Shown here piece after piece: positions 1-9,248 of a DNA stretch of 64,000 nucleotides (positions are counted from its first letter, which is position 1; the number at the start of each line of letters is the position of its first letter). Origin of the DNA: Aureispira anguillae (GTDB lineage: Bacteria > Bacteroidota > Bacteroidia > Chitinophagales > Saprospiraceae); assembly GCF_026000115.1 (NCBI RefSeq), contig NZ_AP026867.1, forward strand, positions 5,382,001 to 5,446,000. The letters are read 5' to 3'. The translations under genes and the position numbers were made by a program. The notes beneath the pieces are model-generated. The model was not told the origin of the DNA. It did not search any database and saw only the letters and a program-made list of their open reading frames with translations.

Positions 1-291
1 TTGACTGTTTCTAAACTTAGCCAAAAGTGTCATTCTTACTTTTTCAGAAAAAGAGACCTTACTAGCCATAATACTCTTATATTCTGCTAACCCCTTATTA
101 AAAATAAGGTCCAACAAGGTCTTGGCCAAATCCAGCTTATTGTCAAAAAAACGATAAAAGGTCATCTTACTCACCTTTGCTTCTTTACAAATCTCCTGTA
201 TAGAAACCCGTTTAATTCCATGTTTCCAGAATAAACGTCTAGCGGTTTCTAGAATATCCTGGCATTTTGCATTCTCTAAATCTCTACTCAT
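1..291 (-). CDS. TetR/AcrR-family transcriptional regulator, N-terminal part (cut by window start)
   Basis: The first 97 codons of a TetR-type repressor start at an ATG at 291 and run off the window edge. The reading MSRDLENAKCQDILETARRLF, then an HTH region with SIQEICKEAKVSKMTFYRFF, is the classic TetR_N pattern (helix-turn-helix at about residues 30-50). The ligand-binding half is missing, so the inducer and targets cannot be guessed. A set of palindromes just upstream (323-362) could be its autoregulatory operator. The family call is firm; the function is unknown. Confidence 0.85.
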   Translation of the reverse strand, partial: MSRDLENAKCQDILETARRLFWKHGIKRVSIQEICKEAKVSKMTFYRFFDNKLDLAKTLLDLIFNKGLAEYKSIMASKVSFSEKVRMTLLAKFRNSQ

Positions 292-322
292 AAATCACAA
301 TATATCTTACACACAATATTAA

Positions 323-362
323 AACTTACGTTTTACGTAAAAAGTTCCTTAAATCGTAAGTT
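323..362. promoter_or_regulatory. Nested palindromes, candidate TetR operator
   Basis: A perfect 12-bp palindrome TTTTACGTAAAA (331-342) lies inside a wider inverted repeat AACTTACG (323-330) / CGTAAGTT (355-362). The site is 32-71 bp upstream of the TetR start codon, a usual place for an autoregulated TetR operator. Binding by this regulator is inference. Confidence 0.45.
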
Positions 363-445
363 AATAAAACAAACGTAATCTTTTAAATTAATAAATACTT
401 TTTTTCTAATTATTTATGGTTCTTTGATACCCCGAACTGCTACTG

Positions 446-1546
446 TTACCAATTATAGCCTATGACTAATTCGACAAATTCTGCTTCTCCAGCATAAGCA
501 CGGATATGGCAGCCCATCCAGAGTTGATGTTTAAATTTTTTGAAATAATTGTGGAGGTAAAAGTTAAATCCTACTTTGCTAGCAATGACACTACGTTGAA
601 AGCGATGTTTGTTTACATAAACACCGATTGCTGTTACCAATCCCCAGTGTCCAAAAAGGAGTTCATGAGTTGCTAAAACAGAGAGTCGAGCATAGTTCAA
701 ATGTTCTAATTTTAATCCACCATTGTGCCGATCAAAAACATAAGGAGCAGTATTATATAAATACTCCACAGACAAACTCAGTTTGCTAATCCGAGCCATT
801 AATCTGGAAACACCAAGCGAAATACTATAAATCGGATATTTGGGTCCCCTTGTTCCATTTTCTGTCAGACCTAAGCCAATATTGATAAATGGTCGGAAGC
901 TCTGATTAAGAGCAGGCAACTTAGCCAGAACCTGTTGAGACAAGCTATCTGGGATTTTGGGTGCATTGAAACTATATTGAATCCCAATTTGAGCAAAAGG
1001 GATATTAATTCCTAAATTAGGATTGGTAAAACCACCATTGGAATAATGCGTAATTCCTGCGCCTATATAAAGGTGTAGAGGATCTGCTATTTGATACCGA
1101 AATAAGGTTCGAACCGTTGCACAAGCATTAATAGGTGCCCCTATCACAATGTTCTTTTTATTGGTAAAACTATTGAAGGTTTTAGTAATTAATCCAGCCC
1201 CCCATCCTACTCTCAACAACCAATCAAAACGCTTAGCCTTAAACAATTTAAAATCTAGGCAGGGAACAAGATAAAAAGCCTCCCCTAAGACATCCTTATT
1301 TCCTAACGTTTGATAAGCCAACAAATAAGCTACCGTAGGTTGTTTGTATAAAATAGACCAAATTTTCTTGCCCTGCGTTCTTTGCAGCCAAGCAATTTCT
1401 GTTGTCTGAACCAGCTCTTTGATCGCAGGATAACGAGGATGAATTGGAATATTCGTTCCTAATTGGTAATTCACTTCTACTCCATGTTGTTGCCCAAAGG
1501 CAACAGTTCCTACTAATAATTGAAGAACGAATATCAGTCTTTTCAT
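446..1546 (-). CDS. Acyloxyacyl hydrolase / PagL-like lipid A 3-O-deacylase, outer membrane
   Basis: This 366-residue protein has a cleavable signal peptide (MKRLIFVLQLLVGTVAFGQ) followed by alternating beta strands. The segment ITHYSNGGFTNPNLGIN at about residues 165-181 matches the PagL signature, in which the His and Ser of H-x-S form the active site. PagL-type enzymes remove the 3-O acyl chain from lipid A in the outer membrane. It is about twice the length of Pseudomonas PagL, which is common for Bacteroidota 'acyloxyacyl hydrolase' proteins that carry a second barrel-like half. It lies 20 bp after a TPR gene on the same strand and may be cotranscribed with it. Confidence 0.8.
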   Translation of the reverse strand: MKRLIFVLQLLVGTVAFGQQHGVEVNYQLGTNIPIHPRYPAIKELVQTTEIAWLQRTQGKKIWSILYKQPTVAYLLAYQTLGNKDVLGEAFYLVPCLDFKLFKAKRFDWLLRVGWGAGLITKTFNSFTNKKNIVIGAPINACATVRTLFRYQIADPLHLYIGAGITHYSNGGFTNPNLGINIPFAQIGIQYSFNAPKIPDSLSQQVLAKLPALNQSFRPFINIGLGLTENGTRGPKYPIYSISLGVSRLMARISKLSLSVEYLYNTAPYVFDRHNGGLKLEHLNYARLSVLATHELLFGHWGLVTAIGVYVNKHRFQRSVIASKVGFNFYLHNYFKKFKHQLWMGCHIRAYAGEAEFVELVIGYNW

Positions 1547-1566
1547 AGTTGTGTAAGCATCATCAT

Positions 1567-2880
1567 CTAATTATCGCCAGCAGCTCCTCCTCCAATAAAC
1601 TCATCATCGTCGTCGTCATCATCAATCAAATCATCAGGATCTATATCATCATCTATATATTCACTAATTTGATGCATTACTTTTAAAGCACTCTCGCAAG
1701 ACTCATCAATCTTTAAAGCCTGATCCAACTGTACTTTGGCAAAGTCATAATCGTGCATATATTTTATCAAAAAGTTAGCATAATCAACATAGACAGAGGC
1801 ATTGTTTTGATCTACTAAAAGGTAGTTTTCATAGCACATAGAGATGGCTCCATAATCTTGGTAAATATTTTCTAAAATAGCAATCAAATTTCGAAGGGTT
1901 TGGGGCTGTTTGGGAGCAACCTTTAATGATTTTTCATAATAAACCTTTGCCTTGTCATGCTCCCCCAAATGAGAATTATACAGATTTCCTAAACTCGTTA
2001 ATAACAAACCACTATCTCCATGAATAGGGTGATCTAGCCCCCGTTCAAAAGTTTCGATAGCAGCATCTATATCTTCGTCCTCCTGCCACTGAATTTGTCC
2101 TAACAAATTTAGTGCTTCTTCCTGATATTCGTTAATATCCAAGGCTATATCAATAAATTGTCTAGCTCTTTTAACATCTTTTAGCGCATAATGCGCCTCT
2201 GCAATTCGAACGTGAGTTTCGACCATAAAAGGCTCTATTTCGATCACTTTATTATAACAAACAATAGCTCCCTCGTAATCTTCAAAGACACTAGCTTTTA
2301 AGATACCTAATTGCAGTAATCCATACACGTGTTCTGTATTATGCGTAACACAACGTTCGTAAAAATCAGCTGCCTTATCCACTTCATTTGCTTTCTCAGC
2401 CAAACGCCCCAAAGCATAAAGCGCCTCATCATTTGTATCGTTGTATTGAACAATCCCCTCAAAACAACTTTGTGCTTCTGTTGCTAAATCAAACATCATA
2501 TACAGCTTTCGTCCCAAGTCTAAATAGTACTCCACCAATATGGATGACCCTACCAATAAAGGCTCATAGTGAGCTTTTACCTGCGTAAATGTAGCAAAGT
2601 TGGCTGCTTGCAAATCGGCATAATCTCCCATCCATGGCAAATATTCCATAATTGACTTAAAGATACTAAAAGTAGCCTCTATTTGATGGCGATCTGTTTC
2701 CTCCAAAATGGTCAATAAATGCCCCAATGCTTTCTCGGCAATTGTCTCATCGGAATGAATCTGCCACAATAAGATAAGTGTATCTTTTAAGTCTGATACA
2801 GCAGAAGGATTAAGCTTGTCTAATGTCTTTATAATAATTGATTCTTCAGAATTGAGTAAAGTGTGGATTAGCTCATGCAT
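1567..2880 (-). CDS. Tetratricopeptide-repeat protein with an acidic tail
   Basis: A 437-residue soluble protein without a signal peptide. From about residue 115 onward it is a run of TPR units (for example NDEALYALGRLAEKANEVDKAADFYERCV and similar blocks up to about residue 400). It ends in a very acidic tail, DDDIDPDDLIDDDDDDDEF, then a Gly/Ala-rich end. TPR arrays serve as protein-binding scaffolds; no partner can be named. A TAAATTTG box on the minus strand (2913-2920) is a plausible -7 element. The fold call is safe; the role is unknown. Confidence 0.8.
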   Translation of the reverse strand: MHELIHTLLNSEESIIIKTLDKLNPSAVSDLKDTLILLWQIHSDETIAEKALGHLLTILEETDRHQIEATFSIFKSIMEYLPWMGDYADLQAANFATFTQVKAHYEPLLVGSSILVEYYLDLGRKLYMMFDLATEAQSCFEGIVQYNDTNDEALYALGRLAEKANEVDKAADFYERCVTHNTEHVYGLLQLGILKASVFEDYEGAIVCYNKVIEIEPFMVETHVRIAEAHYALKDVKRARQFIDIALDINEYQEEALNLLGQIQWQEDEDIDAAIETFERGLDHPIHGDSGLLLTSLGNLYNSHLGEHDKAKVYYEKSLKVAPKQPQTLRNLIAILENIYQDYGAISMCYENYLLVDQNNASVYVDYANFLIKYMHDYDFAKVQLDQALKIDESCESALKVMHQISEYIDDDIDPDDLIDDDDDDDEFIGGGAAGDN

Positions 2881-2912
2881 AATATATGTCGAATAGTTCT
2901 ATAAGTTGCCTG

Positions 2913-2920
2913 CAAATTTA
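2913..2920 (-). promoter_or_regulatory. Candidate Bacteroidota -7 box for the TPR gene
   Basis: On the minus strand this reads TAAATTTG, a match to the Bacteroidota -7 consensus TAnnTTTG, 33 bp before the TPR start codon. No clear TTTG -33 box is visible, so the promoter call is weak. Confidence 0.35.
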
Positions 2921-3152
2921 ATTTAAATAATGGGATTTGTACTAAAATGTTTGTGATCAGACAACATTTAAATAATGAATTTAGTACATTTGCTTAAAAT
3001 CCGCTCAACAAGCTATGAATAGTAATTTTATGAGTTGGATTTCTTTTTTATCCCTTAGGAATTATAAAAGCAATGTTAGGTTGTTTTCTATTAAGCTGCT
3101 GTTTCTAGCCATTTCATAATCGATTTTCATCAAACAGGAAGGGGTTTAGTGG

Positions 3153-4283
3153 TTGTATTCTACTAAACAATTTCATAAAAAATATCTTACACGATTGGGT
3201 CAACTACATAAGAAGCAACCATTTTATCTCAAACTATTTTTTGTATTACTTTTTGGCTTAGGTGTAATACACAGCACTTCTGTTCGTGCCCAAAACATTC
3301 CTAATACTCCCCAACAAGCACCTGTCAAACCCAATCCTGCTCCTAAACCACTTGCTGCACCTGTTCATTTGCCCGTTAGTAAAAACAAGGTTGCTACCAC
3401 TATTAATGATATTTCAAAGGTTTCCTCCATTTCTTATTATCCTAAGTCCTTTAAGGTAAAAGAAAGTAAACTCAGTCGCAAATATTATAACAATAATATT
3501 TTTGATATAGACGAATCTGACAACCCTTTTGCCCTGCCAATAGGAGGCGACAAAACAAAAAGGAAAATAAAAACAAAAAATAATCAAGGACGACAATTTG
3601 TTTTTGCTGAACTATTTATGCCCAATGATGCAACTCGTTCGCAAACGACCCAATGGCTAATTTTTGTTCTTTTGGGAATACTATCATTTATGTCCATTCT
3701 TATTGCCATTTATTCCAGACAGGTTGCTATTATTTTAAAAACCTTTTTGAGTACAAGTGCCACCCCCAATGGACAAAGAGAGCAAGGTAGTTTTCTCAAG
3801 CCCGAAAACTTTTCTGCTTATATTTTATTTGTACTGAGTATGGGCACGTTCTGCTTTTTAGTTGCTCAGGTTCTATCTCAAGAAGTGCAATTCAATACAT
3901 TTGGCACCTTATTACTCAGTATAGGAGGCATAGCTGGAATTTATTTCTTAAAACATCTACAACTTAAAATATTATCTTATGTCCTTCCTTTTCCACAAGA
4001 AATAGAAGCCTATAGTTTTATTTTATCCAACACCAACAAAACCCTAGGTTTTATACTTGTCCCTCTCTTGTTTTTGCTAGCACATACCCCCTCATCTACA
4101 CAGTTATTTGTGCTTTATTTTTGTTTTATTTTGTTGGGATTAATTTATATTTATCGCACATTAAAAGGTTTAGCTACAGCTGGAAGTATAATTTTATTTC
4201 ATAAATTCCATTTTTTTGTGTACCTTTGTGCCGTTGAAATAGCCCCGATATTAATTCTATTAAAGCTATTGTCCATTTTGTAA
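3153..4283 (+). CDS. DUF4271 family membrane protein
   Basis: 376 residues. A signal-like hydrophobic segment at about 25-47 (FYLKLFFVLLFGLGVIHS) is followed by a Pro-rich linker and, from about residue 170, several membrane helices. The layout and the following HemD-like gene (15 bp gap) match the DUF4271 / uroporphyrinogen-III-synthase pair that recurs in Bacteroidota. The start is taken as TTG because an in-frame stop lies two codons upstream and no ATG precedes the signal segment; a second in-frame TTG (residue 15) is an alternative. The function of DUF4271 is not established. Confidence 0.75.
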   Translation: MYSTKQFHKKYLTRLGQLHKKQPFYLKLFFVLLFGLGVIHSTSVRAQNIPNTPQQAPVKPNPAPKPLAAPVHLPVSKNKVATTINDISKVSSISYYPKSFKVKESKLSRKYYNNNIFDIDESDNPFALPIGGDKTKRKIKTKNNQGRQFVFAELFMPNDATRSQTTQWLIFVLLGILSFMSILIAIYSRQVAIILKTFLSTSATPNGQREQGSFLKPENFSAYILFVLSMGTFCFLVAQVLSQEVQFNTFGTLLLSIGGIAGIYFLKHLQLKILSYVLPFPQEIEAYSFILSNTNKTLGFILVPLLFLLAHTPSSTQLFVLYFCFILLGLIYIYRTLKGLATAGSIILFHKFHFFVYLCAVEIAPILILLKLLSIL

Positions 4284-4298
4284 TGAAATAAGCATTGG

Positions 4299-5093
4299 AT
4301 GTCAGCAGAGTCAAAAGACAAATTGAACAAAGTAGAGAGCATATTGGTTACACAATTAACCACAAAAAACAATAGAGCTCCATACGACAAACTGGTTGAA
4401 CGGTTTGGATTAAAAATTGATTATCGCCCCTTTACAGAGGTAATACCAGTTACTGCAAAAGATTTTAGAAAACAGAAAATTGTTTTAGAAAATTATACTG
4501 CAATTATTCTCACAAGCAAAAGTGCTGTAGACCACTTTTTTAGACTTTGTGATGAGATGCGTTATAAGGTTCCTTCCGATTTGAAGTATTTCTGTAAATC
4601 AGAAGCCGTAGCATTGTATCTACAAAAGCACATTGTTTATAGAAAACGTAAAGTTTTCTTTGGCAAACGTACATTGGATGATCTAAAACCATCGTTGTTA
4701 AAACACAAAAAGAAAGAGAAGTTTTTACTGCCTTGTTCCAATTTTGGAGGGCGTAACTTTGCTTCTTTCTTAGAAGAGAACGACTTTGATTTTAATGAAT
4801 CTGTTATGTATTTAGCAGCAAGTAGTGACATTTCAGACTTAGAAGATGTTTTTTATGACATCTTGGTCTTTTTTAGCCCACTAAGCTTGCAGTCTTTGTA
4901 TGATAACTTCCCTGAATTTAAGCAAAACAAAACACGTATTGCTGCATTTGGAAAAACTACTGCTCAAGCAGTACTAGATAGAGGTTTAAGATTAGACATC
5001 AAAGCCCCTACGCCAGAAACACCATCTATGACCATGGCAATTGAAAAATACATTCGCCAAACCTTAGAAGGAGCTTCTACTTCAGGAAAGTAA
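4299..5093 (+). CDS. HEM4-domain protein, uroporphyrinogen-III synthase-like (copy 1)
   Basis: 264 residues with the two-lobed HEM4 pattern: an SAVDHFF region (LTSKSAVDHFFRLCDEM) in lobe one, and FFSPLSLQSLYDNF plus RIAAFGKTTAQAVLDRGL in lobe two. Family members cyclise hydroxymethylbilane to uroporphyrinogen III. It follows the DUF4271 gene as a two-gene unit and is far from hemC. A second, shorter HEM4 protein directly follows hemC at 53476-54156, so the true HemD is more likely that one. This copy could be a back-up or have another role. HEM4 sequences are poorly conserved, so activity cannot be judged by eye. Confidence 0.75.
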   Translation: MSAESKDKLNKVESILVTQLTTKNNRAPYDKLVERFGLKIDYRPFTEVIPVTAKDFRKQKIVLENYTAIILTSKSAVDHFFRLCDEMRYKVPSDLKYFCKSEAVALYLQKHIVYRKRKVFFGKRTLDDLKPSLLKHKKKEKFLLPCSNFGGRNFASFLEENDFDFNESVMYLAASSDISDLEDVFYDILVFFSPLSLQSLYDNFPEFKQNKTRIAAFGKTTAQAVLDRGLRLDIKAPTPETPSMTMAIEKYIRQTLEGASTSGK

Positions 5094-5200
5094 ATGTTTA
5101 GTCATTAAAAACTAATAGTTCGTTGATTTTTTGTCAAAAATGCAAAAATCACTAACTATATTCAGTTGAATGTTTTTTTTCAACGAACTAATGTAAAAAT

Positions 5201-5232
5201 AAAACAGCTAGGAATAGATTTCTAGCTGTTTT
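5201..5232. terminator. Bidirectional intrinsic terminator
   Basis: A perfect 11-bp stem, AAAACAGCTAG (5201-5211) / CTAGCTGTTTT (5222-5232), with a 10-nt loop lies between two convergent genes (stops at 5093 and 5242). A/T runs flank both sides, so it can serve both strands. A second, longer-range inverted repeat TAGTTCGTTGA (5116-5126) / TCAACGAACTA (5180-5190) lies just to the left. Confidence 0.8.
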
Positions 5233-5241
5233 ATTTTAGTG

Positions 5242-6777
5242 TTATTTTTTCTTCTTAAGAGCTGCAAGTCTTTGCTTTGCTTTGCTATGTAAATTAGCTT
5301 GGTATTGATCTGGCTTTTCCTTCAAACATTTTTCATAAAATGTTTTTGCCTTTTCTAGTTCGTCTCTAGATTCATAGATAATTCCCATTTGTAAGGCAGC
5401 ATTGCAGGCATAATAATAGGGTTTCTTAGTTCCCTTGAGTAAGGTTTCAGCATAGCTTTTGAGCGCAGCGTCATTTTTTTTCATTTTTTGTAAAATTCTG
5501 CCCTTTCGGTAATTGTATTCTATTTTTTCTTGCTCTGTTTTTAATGCTTTTAGATCGCATTTTTGTAGTGCTTGGTAAGCCTGATCGTAATAGCCTCCGT
5601 CATAAGACAGCCTTGATTTTAGCAAGTCAATATTAGGAATAACTTTAGCCTTTGCAAATTCCATTTCATTCATTGCCGTCCTATCCTGAGCAGTATTGTA
5701 TTCGCCTTTTTTCTCTACCAAAGACATATAATATCGATATTTAGCCTCGTCTTTTTTTAGTAGACTAATCCAAGCTAATCTATGGTAAGCCTCTTTAATG
5801 CCATTAGCCCCTCTATACCTAGCCAAAAAGTTATTAAAATCGGCTTCTGCTTTTAAATCTAAACGATAAAGCTTACACATACCTTTCATAACATCCATAT
5901 ATGGAAAATAGTGATACTCCTCTCCTTTTGGATATTTTTCTAGAATAAGAAAAGCCTGCTTACTCTTTCCTATTTTTATATTCCTATTGGCCAATATATA
6001 AGCAGCCATAGGATTTTTGGTAAAATCTAAAATGGTCGTGTTAATAGCTCCCCAAGCCTTCATGTCATTGTTTCCCATATAAAGCAATAACATTCCATAA
6101 ATCACCTGTACTTCTTCGTTAAATTCAAAGGTTGCATATTTTTTTCCATAGTTGATTACATCTGCTAATTCTTCCAATCCTTGCGCTACATTCCCCTTTA
6201 GTCCTACTAAAGAAGCCCCCCATTGGTATTTTCCAGGGATAGCCCCCACCATGGTATGCAAAATACCCAAAGCTCGTTTATTGGGCATAAAATTAGGGAA
6301 TTGCTTGGCATTTCGTTCCAACAAAACAGAGGCTTTTTTAATACTCTTAAACGCTTCCATATTATCTTGAAACAACGCATAAATCATCCCCCAACGCAGG
6401 TGAATATCAGCTTGTGTAAATAACGTATAAGGGTCTCCTGCTGCCCCCTGTTGCAACCAAGCCAATCGTTCTTCTTTGTGGGTCAAGTATTTGCCATAAA
6501 TATCCTTAGGTTTCCCATCAATAAAGGCATAAAAAAACTCAATATAATCCTCTAAATAATGAGGGATTAAATTAAACGCATTGCCTTTTTTCTCTTTTTT
6601 TAGTTTGGGGATTACTTCTTGAAATTTTAGGGTCATAATGTCATGAAAAATAGTATTCAATTCATCATTCCACTTAAAAAACCCAGCATTGTTTAACTCT
6701 TCGGGTTCTGATTGTGCATATCCGCTTGAAATCGAGATAAAAAATAGCACTAAAAAGATATAAATATGTTTCATCAT
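5242..6777 (-). CDS. Exported tetratricopeptide-repeat protein
   Basis: 511 residues. A signal peptide (MKHIYIFLVLFFISISSGYAQS) is followed by an all-helical body with TPR-like units, clearest near the C-terminus (RKGRILQKMKKNDAALKSYAETL and MGIIYESRDELEKAKTFYEKCL). It is probably periplasmic or outer-membrane associated. The central region (LLERNAKQFPNFMPNKRALGILHTMVGAIP) resembles the Bacteroidota secreted TPR family found next to envelope genes. It stands alone, with a terminator at each end. The function is unknown. Confidence 0.75.
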   Translation of the reverse strand: MMKHIYIFLVLFFISISSGYAQSEPEELNNAGFFKWNDELNTIFHDIMTLKFQEVIPKLKKEKKGNAFNLIPHYLEDYIEFFYAFIDGKPKDIYGKYLTHKEERLAWLQQGAAGDPYTLFTQADIHLRWGMIYALFQDNMEAFKSIKKASVLLERNAKQFPNFMPNKRALGILHTMVGAIPGKYQWGASLVGLKGNVAQGLEELADVINYGKKYATFEFNEEVQVIYGMLLLYMGNNDMKAWGAINTTILDFTKNPMAAYILANRNIKIGKSKQAFLILEKYPKGEEYHYFPYMDVMKGMCKLYRLDLKAEADFNNFLARYRGANGIKEAYHRLAWISLLKKDEAKYRYYMSLVEKKGEYNTAQDRTAMNEMEFAKAKVIPNIDLLKSRLSYDGGYYDQAYQALQKCDLKALKTEQEKIEYNYRKGRILQKMKKNDAALKSYAETLLKGTKKPYYYACNAALQMGIIYESRDELEKAKTFYEKCLKEKPDQYQANLHSKAKQRLAALKKKK

Positions 6778-6853
6778 TATGGAGATTTTTTATTGCTTGA
6801 CAGCCCCTATTTAGGGTTCTGATTGTCAAAGATGCAAAGTAATGATAAAAAAA

Positions 6854-6881
6854 ACCTCAAGAACAATTAAATTCTTGAGGT
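6854..6881 (-). terminator. Intrinsic terminator of the nif3-like / zinc-ribbon operon
   Basis: The stem ACCTCAAGAA (6854-6863) / TTCTTGAGGT (6872-6881) has an 8-nt loop. The A-run on its left becomes a U-tract for minus-strand RNA, 30 bp after the zinc-ribbon stop codon. Confidence 0.85.
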
Positions 6882-6910
6882 CTTTTTCTTTACCTATATA
6901 TTAGGATCAA

Positions 6911-7702
6911 TTACTGTTCCACATTTTCTTGCTCTGCTTCCAACTCTTCTAATGACATTTCTATATTAGAAGCCACCAAAACTCTAGCACAATGTTCACA
7001 AGTAATAATACGTTTACGTTGTCCCAGTTCCAATTGCGTTTGAGGAGGTACTTGGCTAAAACATCCACTACAAGCATCACGCTCTACGGTTACAACAGCC
7101 AAGCCATTTTTGTAAGAAGTTGCTAGTTTGTCATAAACAGCAAGTAAGCTTTCATCAATTTTTTTGCGAGCACGTTTTTCTTTTCTCAAAAACTTTTGTT
7201 CATCTTTCTCCGTTTTAGCAGTAATTTTTTCTAATTCTTCCTGCTTCAACTTCATATCCGTTCTCTTATCCTCTTGCTTTTTCTTAGAAGCCTCCAAAGT
7301 AATATCCTTATTACTTAATTTTTGTTGAGTTTCTCTGATTCGTTTATTAGCCAACTGAATGTCTAATTTTTGAAGCTCAACCTCACGAGTAAGCGCTTCG
7401 TACTCACGGTTATTTTTTACATTATTTTGTTGCTTGTTGTACTTCTCAATCAACGCTTCTGCCTCTTTAATTTTATTTTCATGCTGTACAACAGCCATTT
7501 GCAATTCTTTATGCTCCTCTTCTAGTTTGACGATTCTTTTATCTAGTGCCCCGATTTCATTCTCTAGCGCGCTAACCTCCAAAGGAAGCTCTCCTTGCAA
7601 TTTTTTAATGTTGTTTAGTTTAGTATTAACCATTTGCAACTCATACAAGTTTTTCAGCTTTTCCTCTACAGGTAGATTAGCATTAGCATTTTTCTTTGCC
7701 AT
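6911..7702 (-). CDS. Coiled-coil protein with C-terminal C4 zinc ribbon
   Basis: 263 residues. Residues about 10-185 form a long charged coiled coil. The C-terminus holds two Cys pairs, CSGC and CEHC about 24 residues apart, as in the C4-type zinc ribbon (zf-RING_7, formerly DUF164) family. In many Bacteroidota this gene follows a Nif3-like gene, as here (4-bp gap). The pair ends at a strong terminator. A role in nucleic-acid or protein binding has been suggested for the family but is not established. Confidence 0.85.
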   Translation of the reverse strand: MAKKNANANLPVEEKLKNLYELQMVNTKLNNIKKLQGELPLEVSALENEIGALDKRIVKLEEEHKELQMAVVQHENKIKEAEALIEKYNKQQNNVKNNREYEALTREVELQKLDIQLANKRIRETQQKLSNKDITLEASKKKQEDKRTDMKLKQEELEKITAKTEKDEQKFLRKEKRARKKIDESLLAVYDKLATSYKNGLAVVTVERDACSGCFSQVPPQTQLELGQRKRIITCEHCARVLVASNIEMSLEELEAEQENVEQ

Positions 7703-7706
7703 AATA

Positions 7707-8804
7707 TTATAGATAATTTATTGGATTTGTATTTATTTCAGTACAATGGACTGCGAAATTACGAAATTTTTGTGTTAATAGCTCATAAAATAGCTCAATT
7801 GTAAATTGTTCACTCTCATAATGCCCAATATCAGCTATAATTATGCGATTTTCGGCATCAAAAAACTGGTGATACTTATAATCACCCGTAATAAATAGGT
7901 CAGCTTGCGCTCTTGTTGCATTTTTTAGCAAAAAGCTACCTGCACCACCACAAAGCGCAACCGATTTAATTTCTTTTTTGCACAAAGCGGTATATCGAAC
8001 ACAGTCCGTCTTCATCCGCTGTTTTAACATTTTTAAGAATGCCATAGGCTCCATGGGTGTTTTTAATTCCCCAATAAGCCCTGCTCCTATCTCTTTGTAT
8101 TGGTTTCCCAAAGCAACAATGTCATAGGCAACTTCTTCATAAGGATGCGCTGCCAACAAAGCACGAATAACCTTAGCTTCTAAATGAGCAGGAAAAATGA
8201 CCTCAACCTTATCCTCTTTTTCATAGTGTCGTTCACCAACATTTCCGAGGGTTGGGTTACTTTGTTCATTTCCTTTAAATGCTCCTTTTCCTTCTACACT
8301 AAAACTACATTCTGAATAATTCCCTAAATTCCCAGCTCCTGCTTCAAATAAAGCCTGTTCAACTTGCTGAGTAGCATGCTTTGGTACAAACGTATATATT
8401 TTTTTTAATAGCCCTTTCTTGGGTGCTAAAATACGAGTATTAATCAACCCTATCTTTTCAGCAATTTTGCTATTAACACCATTTTTATACACATTATCTA
8501 AATTGGTATGAGCTGCATAAATAGCTATGTCGTGCTGGATAGCTTTAATGATAACCCGTTCTACATAATTACTTCCAGTAAATCGTTTTAAACCACCAAA
8601 TACAATAGGATGATGTGCGATCACCAAATTGCATTGTTTGGCAATTGCTTCATCGATAACTGCTTCTATCGTATCCAAAGCAATGAGCACCCCTGTTACC
8701 TCTTTATTGCTATCTCCCACAATTAACCCTGCATTGTCATAACTCTCTTGAAAAGAAGGAGGTGCAATAGATTCAATGTAAGTGATTATATTTTTTATTT
8801 TCAT
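7707..8804 (-). CDS. Nif3-like dinuclear metal centre protein (YbgI/SA1388 family)
   Basis: 365 residues, the length of the long Nif3 form that carries an inserted PII/CutA-like domain (about 130-230). Metal-binding motifs are visible: VIAHHPIVF near residue 65, AAHTNLDN near residue 98, and the C-terminal IADIGHYESEQF. Such proteins bind two metal ions; a GTP cyclohydrolase type 2 annotation is widespread but the physiological role is unsettled. It is the first gene of a two-gene operon with the zinc-ribbon protein. Confidence 0.9.
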   Translation of the reverse strand: MKIKNIITYIESIAPPSFQESYDNAGLIVGDSNKEVTGVLIALDTIEAVIDEAIAKQCNLVIAHHPIVFGGLKRFTGSNYVERVIIKAIQHDIAIYAAHTNLDNVYKNGVNSKIAEKIGLINTRILAPKKGLLKKIYTFVPKHATQQVEQALFEAGAGNLGNYSECSFSVEGKGAFKGNEQSNPTLGNVGERHYEKEDKVEVIFPAHLEAKVIRALLAAHPYEEVAYDIVALGNQYKEIGAGLIGELKTPMEPMAFLKMLKQRMKTDCVRYTALCKKEIKSVALCGGAGSFLLKNATRAQADLFITGDYKYHQFFDAENRIIIADIGHYESEQFTIELFYELLTQKFRNFAVHCTEINTNPINYL

Positions 8805-8831
8805 GTCACTTTTAGTTTTATGAAGCCTAGA

Positions 8832-9248
8832 CTAAAGGTCTTCACTATCGTCATCTGCAACCAAATGGCGACCAAGATTTAATTCTGGGTTTTCTGAAGT
8901 AAGATATGCACTGACTTGCTCAAAATCAGCTTGAGAAAAGGTGAATAAATGCTTATAAATTCTTTCTTTATTAAAATAAATTTCCTGCTTTCTTATACTA
9001 ATATCCCCTTCCCTATAAGCATAACGCTTGGTAATGATCCCAAGGCTATTTCGAATAGAAATTGTTGTCTCTGTTACTTCTAATACAGCATTGTTATAAG
9101 CATTATTAAGCCCAATAACAAGCCATATAAGCCCCAAAATAATTCGATAAACACTATCCGTATACAAAGACAATAAAATTAAAAAAAATGCCATAGATAT
9201 AATCAATGTTAAAAACCAAAGTTGATATCTAATCTTTAATATAGGCAT
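8832..9248 (-). CDS. Small membrane protein with PH-like cytoplasmic part
   Basis: 138 residues. Two adjacent hydrophobic helices (about 10-29 and 32-50) are followed by a beta-rich segment, VLEVTETTISIRNSLGIITKRY, which looks like the bacterial PH-like (bPH_2/YcxB) fold, then an acidic C-terminus. It starts 27 bp upstream of the Nif3-like gene on the same strand and may be cotranscribed. The family assignment is tentative and the function is unknown. Confidence 0.6.
   Translation of the reverse strand: MPILKIRYQLWFLTLIISMAFFLILLSLYTDSVYRIILGLIWLVIGLNNAYNNAVLEVTETTISIRNSLGIITKRYAYREGDISIRKQEIYFNKERIYKHLFTFSQADFEQVSAYLTSENPELNLGRHLVADDDSEDL

Noticed and set aside
1567-1680. Asp-rich C-terminus of the TPR protein as a frameshift artefact
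   Set aside because: The acidic run uses mixed GAT/GAC codons and is followed in frame by a normal stop; acidic tails occur in such proteins.
5116-5190. Inverted repeat TAGTTCGTTGA / TCAACGAACTA as the ends of a small mobile element
   Set aside because: The 53-bp interior has no gene or target-site duplication; it is more simply part of the terminator region.
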